The notes beneath the pieces are model-generated. The model had not been told where the DNA came from. It did no database searches and saw nothing but the letters and a program-made list of their open reading frames with translations. Shown one piece after another: positions 58,389 to 64,000 of a DNA stretch of 64,000 nt (position 1 is the first letter of the stretch; every line of letters begins with the position of its first letter). Source of the DNA: an uncultured Lachnospiraceae bacterium (GTDB lineage: Bacteria; Bacillota; Clostridia; Lachnospirales; Lachnospiraceae); NCBI GenBank assembly GCA_947626775.1, contig CANQTL010000015.1, forward strand, positions 1 to 64,000, in the 5' to 3' direction. A program made the translations under genes and the position numbers.

Positions 58389-60617
58389 TCAGACTGTGCG
58401 CCGCACTTTTCTGCTTTGCAGCCATATCCCTGCCGCCAGCGCCATCAGAGATATCCACTCTGCAGCTCTCCAATACCAAGGTTCCCGAAAGGCAACCGTA
58501 ATGTTGCCCGTATATCCTTCCGGCACAGAAAATTGAATTTGATTGTTTTCTGCATTGTCTTCTATAATAAATTCATGTTTTTTCTCGTCTATCGCATGAT
58601 AGCCCTTATAATAAAACATCGGAAGACGTATCATATTCTGTTCTCCGGCGGCCTGACAGAATAACTGTACACAACAGCCCCGTCGCTCAACCAGCGACAC
58701 GTTCTGTATATTCTCCCAGTAGAGACCGCCCGTAAGAGTTCCGATGTCTGTCCCAAATCTCAGATACTCTCCCTTGCCGATTCTGTCACTGTGAAGCTCC
58801 GCTTCATCGTACGCCGTATACATATTTGCACCGCCATTATAATCAACCGTATAGAGACACACCGATAGGACACATATCGCTGCCGTTACTCCTATCACGT
58901 ACTTTTGATAAGGCCTTCCACAAATATATTGCTTGTAAAAAATTCCAAACAACAATGTCAAAAAAACGGCGGCAATACCAATATATCTCCAGGGAAACTG
59001 TATTTGCGCCAGCAATTTCCCTCCTATCCAGTGGTCTTCCATATAATCCCACGGAAAGATATTGGATGCCATATACAGGCTTAATACGGCGCCTGCCGTC
59101 AATATCTTCATTTCGTTACTGCACCGCCTTCTCAGCCAACACAACAGAGCGGTCAGCAGAGCCAGCATCAATATCGGTCCCGGCGTCAAAAACATCAAAG
59201 AAATACCATTATCATAAACATCCTTAAAGAAAGAAAAGAGCTGCCCGATACCAACCCCCTCCGCCTGTATGTGGTACTGCACCGTATTTGCACGCGAATT
59301 AATATTCACGGGAACATTCAGGTAATAATCCAGAAACGGCACAACAAAATACGCGCTTAATAAACAGGTCCAAGCCGCCGCCCTCAAATATACCTTTATC
59401 GTATTTCTGCGAACGGTTTTCTTAAATAGCGCTATACTCAGCGCACACAGCATTATTACGGTCATTTCCGTGCTGAGTATATGTGTCCCGATTAATCCGC
59501 TTATACCAATCGCAAGAAGCCACGCATTCCTTTTATATCTTTCCCACTCGTCGACATTTTCTGTGTAGATACGATATACCGCAAGCGCTATCAATGGAAA
59601 AAACATCATTGCGCTGTATTCCCCGACAGCCGCGCGCTTGTAAAGATTGGTCAGCCTGTAAGACATCGTGGTATACGCCATACTGGCAAGCATCGCTCCT
59701 TCCCAATTACCGCGGAGGATTTTTTTCATGCATCCATAAGTAAGTACCGTTGTCCCCGCGCATATCGCCAAAACATACAGTTTATACGCTGTAACGACCG
59801 GAACGGCAAACAGCCGCAGGACTGCCGGAAAATATAACAGCATGTCTCCATAGAACACGGAGACCGGATATCCGAAATCATCCAGCCACACAGAAGACAT
59901 GTGAACCGGAAAGCTGCCGCAGCGGAGTTCTCTCGCTATCCCTTCAATTCTTAACAAATGGAAGCCCAAATCATCTCCGAACGCTATCCCGTCCTTCAGC
60001 AACGGCATCGCAGAGAGCAGCGTGATACCTGCCAGCGCTACAAGGGTAGTTTTCTTCTCTTGGATCGCTTTCCATCGCCAAATACATAAATCTGTCGTCA
60101 GAAAAAGCGCCAGCAAAAGTATCAGACCCTGTTTGAAATATGCCGACGAATGTGCCAGTGTAATATTCGATACCAGAAACTCCCCACTTCCATTGTACCG
60201 AATCAGAATTTCAAAATCTTCCACATCATCCTGCAGATTAAAATCATAAGAGACACTGTTCTTTTTTTCGCTCAGCACAATCTCAGGGAACTGCGCATAT
60301 GACTGATCCGTTCCGACATCTACCAGACAATGCTGCGCCTGCGCACATCTATATTCTATATTGGCAGTATAAGTCCCTTTTTTCAGAGGAATTGACGGCC
60401 CATACAAAAGATTGATTTCTTCCTGCACATCAATATTTTCCCCGTTCGTATACCACCCGCACGAATCATCATAGTCGATATAATCCGACTTCCAGTCGGA
60501 TAGCATGAACCCAAGGGATTGATCTGTTTGAAAATAGATCAACATCCTGAATGTCCAGAACAGTAAGATAAGAATTTCCGCTCCCAGCAGACACCATATC
60601 TGTTTTCTGATTTTCAT
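58389..60617 (-). CDS. Large membrane protein, YfhO / GT-C-like
   Basis: A 742-residue membrane protein. After an N-terminal helix there is an extracytoplasmic beta-rich region (about 40-150), then ten or more helices containing LLKDGIAFGDDLGFHLLRIE, the acidic first-loop motif of GT-C-like proteins, and GYPVSVFYGDMLLYFPAVLR. A second extracytoplasmic domain lies near the C-terminus (about 600-710) before the last helix. The plan resembles YfhO-type and '6-pyruvoyl-tetrahydropterin synthase-related' membrane proteins that modify surface polymers. AGGAGG precedes the ATG. Codon use is more AT-rich than in the neighbours, which may reflect transfer. Confidence 0.78.
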   Translation of the reverse strand: MKIRKQIWCLLGAEILILLFWTFRMLIYFQTDQSLGFMLSDWKSDYIDYDDSCGWYTNGENIDVQEEINLLYGPSIPLKKGTYTANIEYRCAQAQHCLVDVGTDQSYAQFPEIVLSEKKNSVSYDFNLQDDVEDFEILIRYNGSGEFLVSNITLAHSSAYFKQGLILLLALFLTTDLCIWRWKAIQEKKTTLVALAGITLLSAMPLLKDGIAFGDDLGFHLLRIEGIARELRCGSFPVHMSSVWLDDFGYPVSVFYGDMLLYFPAVLRLFAVPVVTAYKLYVLAICAGTTVLTYGCMKKILRGNWEGAMLASMAYTTMSYRLTNLYKRAAVGEYSAMMFFPLIALAVYRIYTENVDEWERYKRNAWLLAIGISGLIGTHILSTEMTVIMLCALSIALFKKTVRRNTIKVYLRAAAWTCLLSAYFVVPFLDYYLNVPVNINSRANTVQYHIQAEGVGIGQLFSFFKDVYDNGISLMFLTPGPILMLALLTALLCWLRRRCSNEMKILTAGAVLSLYMASNIFPWDYMEDHWIGGKLLAQIQFPWRYIGIAAVFLTLLFGIFYKQYICGRPYQKYVIGVTAAICVLSVCLYTVDYNGGANMYTAYDEAELHSDRIGKGEYLRFGTDIGTLTGGLYWENIQNVSLVERRGCCVQLFCQAAGEQNMIRLPMFYYKGYHAIDEKKHEFIIEDNAENNQIQFSVPEGYTGNITVAFREPWYWRAAEWISLMALAAGIWLQSRKVRRTV

Positions 60618-60742
60618 ACCGCCAGCCTCCTATACCCTCTTCTGCGATGTCGACCATAATTTTAATCATATCTCATACAGTCGATCGGTGCAAGGAACAT
60701 TTGGAGATGTGCTCATGGATCTGTCCGTCTGACATAATTACA

Positions 60743-60773
60743 ACGGGGCATACCACAACGTGATATACCCCGT
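60743..60773 (-). terminator. Candidate terminator after the second amino acid importer operon
   Basis: ACGGGG and CCCCGT close a stem extended by ATA/TAT pairs after one mismatch (60743-60773). The minus-strand T run is interrupted (TTGTAATT). It lies about 35 bases after the binding protein stop codon. Confidence 0.5.
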
Positions 60774-60809
60774 CTGCTTTGATCCATTATGCACACTGAC
60801 CGACGCTTC

Positions 60810-61718
60810 TTACTCCGCGCTGTCCGCATCCAGATACTGCGCGCTCAGCTCGGAGATCGTGCCGTCCGCCAGCTTCGCTTCGATGGCGCTGTTGATCATG
60901 TCGAGCAGAGCCGTGTTGCCTTTCTGCACCGCGATCGCATACTCCTCGGAAGCAAACGCTTCGGGATCCTCTACGATCTTTAATCCCTCATTGTCGCTCA
61001 CATACTTCTGTGCCGTCGCGGAATCGATCACGACTACGTCGCACTTGCCGTTTACCAGCTCCAAAACCGCCTCGGTACCTTTCTTGAACGCCTCGTAGTC
61101 ATAGCCCATCTCGGACACACAGGTCTCTCCCGTATAGCCCTGTACGACACAGATCTTCTTGTCAGCCATGTCGGAAGCCTTCGCGATATCGGAATCCTCT
61201 TTCACGATCATGACCTGTGTTGCCGTGTAGTAAGGAGTTGAGAAATCAACCGCCTCTTTTCTCTCGTCAGTCACCGTCATACCCGCGATAACCGCGTCGA
61301 TCTGCCCGTTCTGCAGCGCGATCAGCAGAGAGTCAAACTCCATGTTCTCGATCGCAGCCGTCATGCCGTTCTCCTCGGCAATCTGCTTTGCAATCGCCAT
61401 GTCGATACCGTCGTACTGGTCGATCACACCGTTGGCCGCCACAAACTCAAAAGGCGGGAACTCTGCATTCGTACCGAAGGTTATCACGCCTTCCTGCGCT
61501 GTAACTGCAGCCGGAGCCTCTGTCTCCGCCGTCTCATCCTCTGCCGCCGGAGCCTCTGTCTCTGCCGCGGGAGTTTCTGTCTCCGTTTCAGCCGTCTCCG
61601 TGTCTGCGTCTGCCGTCTCTGTCACCGGCTCCGCCGCGTCGCCACCGCACGCCGTGAGCGCCGCTGTCAGCATGGCTGCCGACAATAAGAGCGCCAATAC
61701 TTTTGTTGCCTTTTTCAT
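60810..61718 (-). CDS. Amino acid ABC transporter substrate-binding lipoprotein (canonical order)
   Basis: A 302-residue lipoprotein with signal peptide and lipobox LTAC (Cys 24). Residues 28-73 are an acidic Thr/Glu/Ala-rich spacer with repeated ETE and PAAE units that should hold the domain away from the membrane. The family 3 solute-binding domain follows in the usual order: GTNAEFPPFEFVAANG, IDAVIAGMTVTDERKEAVDF with the ligand-binding Arg, STPYYTATQVMIV, then CVVQGYTGETCVSE, VVVIDSATAQKYV and EEYAIAVQKGN. It is the last gene of the operon permease - ATPase - binding protein. Confidence 0.94.
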   Translation of the reverse strand: MKKATKVLALLLSAAMLTAALTACGGDAAEPVTETADADTETAETETETPAAETEAPAAEDETAETEAPAAVTAQEGVITFGTNAEFPPFEFVAANGVIDQYDGIDMAIAKQIAEENGMTAAIENMEFDSLLIALQNGQIDAVIAGMTVTDERKEAVDFSTPYYTATQVMIVKEDSDIAKASDMADKKICVVQGYTGETCVSEMGYDYEAFKKGTEAVLELVNGKCDVVVIDSATAQKYVSDNEGLKIVEDPEAFASEEYAIAVQKGNTALLDMINSAIEAKLADGTISELSAQYLDADSAE

Positions 61719-61757
61719 AATAATCTCCTCCTCTATATGATATTTGTTTCTATATCT

Positions 61758-61780
61758 GAAACCGCCCGCTCTGCGGTTTC
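61758..61780. other. Intercistronic hairpin between ATPase and binding protein genes
   Basis: GAAACCGC and GCGGTTTC form a perfect 8-bp stem with a 7-base loop. No T run follows directly on either strand. In many importer operons such hairpins stabilise the segment encoding the abundant binding protein; that role is inferred here. Confidence 0.4.
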
Positions 61781-61854
61781 CCGCCTAAGCGCAGACAGTC
61801 CGATACCACACGCTGACCGCAGCTTTCCGCCGCGGTTCATCTCAAATACGCCGC

Positions 61855-62577
61855 CTACAGCACCTTGCTCAGAAAAAGCTTCGTCCGCTCGTTCTGGGGA
61901 TGGCTGAAGACCTCCTCCGGCGTGCCGCTCTCCATCACCTTGCCCTGATCGATAAAGAGCACCCTGCTGGCCACCTCTCTGGCAAACCCCATCTCATGGG
62001 TCACAATCACCATCGTCATGCCCGACTTCGCCAGATCCTTCATCACGTCCAGCACCTCGCCGACCATCTCCGGATCCAGCGCCGAAGTCGGCTCATCGAA
62101 GAGCATGATCTCAGGATCCATCGCCAGCGCCCTGGCAATCGCCACGCGCTGTTTCTGTCCTCCGGAGAGCTGCGCCGGATAAGCCTCCGCCTTCTCCGCC
62201 AGATTGACCCGCTCCAGAAGTTCCTGCCCCCGCTTCACGGCCTCCGCCTTCGTCATTTTTTTCAGAAGGACAGGGGCCAGCGTGATATTGTCCATAATCG
62301 TCAGATGCGGGAACAGGTTAAACTGCTGAAATACCATTCCCATCTTCTGCCGCACCTCGTTGACGTTCACCTTGGGCGCATTGATCTGCCGATCGTCCAC
62401 ATAGATCTCGCCGCCGGTAGCCTCCTCCAGCAGATTCAGGCAGCGCAGGAAAGTGCTCTTGCCGGAACCGGACGGCCCGATCACGACCACGACCTCCCCC
62501 TGCTCGATATGCTCGTCAATCCCGTCCAGAACCGTCAGATCGCCGAATTTTTTGTGTAAGTTTTTTACCCGGATCAT
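61855..62577 (-). CDS. Polar amino acid ABC transporter ATP-binding protein
   Basis: A 240-residue GlnQ-type ATPase. Walker [10 protein letters not shown] (about 34-42), Q loop [20 protein letters not shown], signature [20 protein letters not shown], Walker [22 protein letters not shown] loop [19 protein letters not shown]. The family matches glutamine/glutamate-type importers. AGGAG precedes the ATG, nine bases after the permease stop codon. It differs from the ATPase at 54451 by lacking the insertion in the helical domain. Confidence 0.95.
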   Translation of the reverse strand: MIRVKNLHKKFGDLTVLDGIDEHIEQGEVVVVIGPSGSGKSTFLRCLNLLEEATGGEIYVDDRQINAPKVNVNEVRQKMGMVFQQFNLFPHLTIMDNITLAPVLLKKMTKAEAVKRGQELLERVNLAEKAEAYPAQLSGGQKQRVAIARALAMDPEIMLFDEPTSALDPEMVGEVLDVMKDLAKSGMTMVIVTHEMGFAREVASRVLFIDQGKVMESGTPEEVFSHPQNERTKLFLSKVL

Positions 62578-62586
62578 CAGTTTCTC

Positions 62587-63285
62587 CTATCTGACGTCGG
62601 ATCTGCGCAGACGTTTCTCCACCTGGCGCAGCGCCAGCGTCAATATCTTGATCAACACATAATAGATGACCGCCGTTCCGAGGAGCGGCATAAGCGGTTT
62701 GTAGGTGGCGCTCTTGATGAAGTCTCCCGCTTTCTGAATATCCATCAGCCCCACATAGCCGACGATCGCCGTCTCCTTGATGAGTACGATAAATTCATTG
62801 CACAGCGCGGGAAAAATATTTTTCACCGCCTGAGGGATCACGATCCGCGACATCGTCTGATAAGCGTTCAGCCCCAGCGATCTGCCCGCCTCCGTCTGTC
62901 CGTGATCTACAGAGAGAATACCCGCCCGGATGATCTCCGACACATAGGCGCCGGAGTTGACGCCGAACGCAATAGCGGCAATGATCCACTTCTCCCAGTG
63001 CACGCTCGCGAAGACGACGAAATAGATGAACATGAGCTGCGTCACGGACGGCGTACCCCTGATGATATCCGTATAGACGCCGCCGATGAATCTGAGCGGT
63101 TTGAACCGGGACACGTTGCACAGCGCGATCAGCACGCCGATCACAATACCGATCAGAATCGCCAGAAGCGATACCTTGATCGTGACGCCGATGCCTTCCG
63201 TCAACAGCATATAGCGGTCTTCCCTGATAAAGGAACTGTAGAAATCTGCGCAAAAATCAGCCCACCATGTCTGCAAGCCTGTCAT
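62587..63285 (-). CDS. Polar amino acid ABC transporter permease
   Basis: A 232-residue permease with five membrane helices. EGIGVTIKVSLLAILIGIVI, DIIRGTPSVTQLMFIYFVVF, the EAA loop EAGRSLGLNAYQTMSRIVIP and CNEFIVLIKETAIVGYVGLM identify the HisM/GlnP family. GAGGAG lies eight bases before the ATG. It is the first gene of the operon and has its own promoter at 63382-63410. Confidence 0.94.
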   Translation of the reverse strand: MTGLQTWWADFCADFYSSFIREDRYMLLTEGIGVTIKVSLLAILIGIVIGVLIALCNVSRFKPLRFIGGVYTDIIRGTPSVTQLMFIYFVVFASVHWEKWIIAAIAFGVNSGAYVSEIIRAGILSVDHGQTEAGRSLGLNAYQTMSRIVIPQAVKNIFPALCNEFIVLIKETAIVGYVGLMDIQKAGDFIKSATYKPLMPLLGTAVIYYVLIKILTLALRQVEKRLRRSDVR

Positions 63286-63381
63286 CTGTCATACTCCTCT
63301 TTTTCGTTTCTTTCACATAAAATCAGGGTCAAAGCAGTGCATATTCTGCATATCCGCGCACATCTTTGTACCCCGACTCGC

Positions 63382-63410
63382 ATTATAGCACAAAGATTGT
63401 GAATTGAAAA
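63382..63410 (-). promoter_or_regulatory. Promoter of the second amino acid importer operon
   Basis: On the minus strand TTTTCA (63410-63405) and a perfect TATAAT (63387-63382), 17 bases apart, about 95 bases before the permease start. Confidence 0.65.
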
Positions 63411-63450
63411 GCAGGTTTGCATCATTTTTGCATCATTTTCCGGCGAAATA

Positions 63451-63479
63451 TTGCTATTTGGCGGGCGTGGTGGCATACT
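63451..63479 (+). promoter_or_regulatory. Candidate promoter of the lipoprotein gene
   Basis: TTGCTA (63451-63456) and CATACT (63474-63479), 17 bases apart. Transcription would start near 63486, giving a leader of about 120 nt. Confidence 0.45.
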
Positions 63480-63498
63480 AAAGGACATGGGAAGCACA

Positions 63499-63576
63499 CG
63501 AGGGCCTGCTGTTCTCAGGCGCAGGTTTCGTGCATTGACGCAGATATGCCCTCGACTCGCTGCAGATACACAGCGA
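63499..63576 (+). other. Structured mRNA leader before the lipoprotein gene
   Basis: CGAGGGC (63499-63505) can pair with GCCCTCG (63548-63554), enclosing a smaller CCTGC/GCAGG pairing. A second hairpin, TCGCTG with CAGCGA (63557-63562 and 63571-63576), ends 14 bases before the AGGAGG ribosome site. I do not recognise a riboswitch class. This and the two promoters are all I see in 63286-63608. Confidence 0.35.
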
Positions 63577-63608
63577 AGGAAATGGCTTACAGGAGGATGA
63601 TATTATTC

Positions 63609-64000
63609 ATGAAAAAACAGAAAACACCGCTCAGAAGAGCCGCCGGCTGCGGTCTTGCACTGAGTCTGATGCTCGCGCTGTGCGCCTGCGGGGCGGACGC
63701 GTCCGAAACCCCCGGGCCGGTAACGCCCGTCGCAGGCGAAACGCCGTCTAAGGACAGCGCCGCAGACAGCGATACCAGGACAGCGCAGACATCGGAGACA
63801 GACGAAGGCAAACAGCCGTCTGCGGACGAAGAAGACGCCACAAACGAAGACGCCGCCGCGGACGAAGCTGCCGTCATCATCAGCGAAGATCCCGCCTCAC
63901 CCGTCACTATCACGATGCAGACAGAGACGCCGTATGACACGAGCCTCTGTCTGGCAGACGGCACGGAGTATTACACAGCCGACTACTCTTATCCCATCGT
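63609..64000 (+). CDS. Exported lipoprotein, N-terminal part (3' end outside window)
   Basis: The frame is open from ATG 63609 (AGGAGG 12 bases upstream) to the window end, 130 residues so far. A signal peptide (RRAAGCGLALSLMLALCACG) ends in a lipobox with Cys near residue 26. A long acidic, Asp/Glu/Ala/Thr-rich spacer follows (about 30-90), then the start of a folded region (SPVTITMQTETPYDTSLCLA, DGTEYYTADYSYPIV). The last part resembles the beginning of DUF3298/DUF4163-type exported domains, but too little is visible to be sure. Confidence 0.75.
   Translation, partial: MKKQKTPLRRAAGCGLALSLMLALCACGADASETPGPVTPVAGETPSKDSAADSDTRTAQTSETDEGKQPSADEEDATNEDAAADEAAVIISEDPASPVTITMQTETPYDTSLCLADGTEYYTADYSYPI

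Noticed and set aside
1..64000. CRISPR arrays, tRNA, rRNA or transposase genes
   Set aside because: I looked for spaced repeats, cloverleaf and CCA ends, and DDE or recombinase motifs and saw none I could support; subtle or degenerate copies could have been missed by eye.

Overview
The window looks like the chromosome of an anaerobic Lachnospiraceae-type bacterium (Clostridia, Bacillota). This rests on the gene families (class I lysyl-tRNA synthetase, a DUF6145-like protein, a TSCPD-domain protein, a SAM-I riboswitch before metK, a LanFEG-type transporter with a divergent two-component system), on strong AGGAGG ribosome binding sites, and on AT-rich sigma-A promoters set in otherwise GC-rich coding sequence. 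I recognise no rRNA, tRNA, CRISPR array or insertion sequence.

Layout. 1-2606 is an accessory stretch: the tail of a Fic protein, a type I toxin-antitoxin pair (39-aa holin-like toxin with a convergent antisense RNA), an orphan RiPP precursor of the nitrile-hydratase-like leader (NHLP) type whose apparent start codon is ATA, and an AbiE module whose toxin gene is cut off two bases before the stop codon of lysK. 2607-28308 is mostly housekeeping and almost all on the minus strand: lysK-greA, a tRNA-dihydrouridine synthase, argF-birA, SPFH/NfeD membrane proteins, a SleB-type cell wall hydrolase, proC, a TrmH-type methyltransferase, pfkA, dnaE, a DUF4422-GT2 glycosyltransferase, metK with its riboswitch, murA, an M23 peptidase, and on the plus strand a dinB-type polymerase that may be leaderless.

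28499-41673 is mixed. A CitMHS-type permease is followed by an unrecognised minus-strand operon of at least six small genes (29.8-33.2 kb), of which at least two are paralogues and two look frameshifted. Then come a small alarmone synthetase, a large membrane protein, a pncA-pncB pair, a hemolysin III-like gene behind a perfect 21-bp palindrome, an acyltransferase gene switched out of frame by a run of nine G, and hicAB.

41681-64000 holds a peptide-sensing histidine kinase and response regulator (genes overlapping by 233 bp) divergent from a three-gene ABC exporter with helically phased TAAGG repeats in its promoter, an intact Fic protein, galE with a UDP-sugar pyrophosphorylase, three MATE transporters, a membrane-tethered LuxR-type regulator with a membrane partner, two polar amino acid ABC importers, a large YfhO-like membrane protein and the start of a lipoprotein gene.

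The most unusual observation is the binding protein of the first importer (55911-56744). Its two halves are in the reverse order to the canonical family, as direct comparison with the binding protein at 60810-61718 shows; it reads as a circular permutation. The unknown operon, the poly-G acyltransferase and the ATA-start NHLP precursor are the next best leads.
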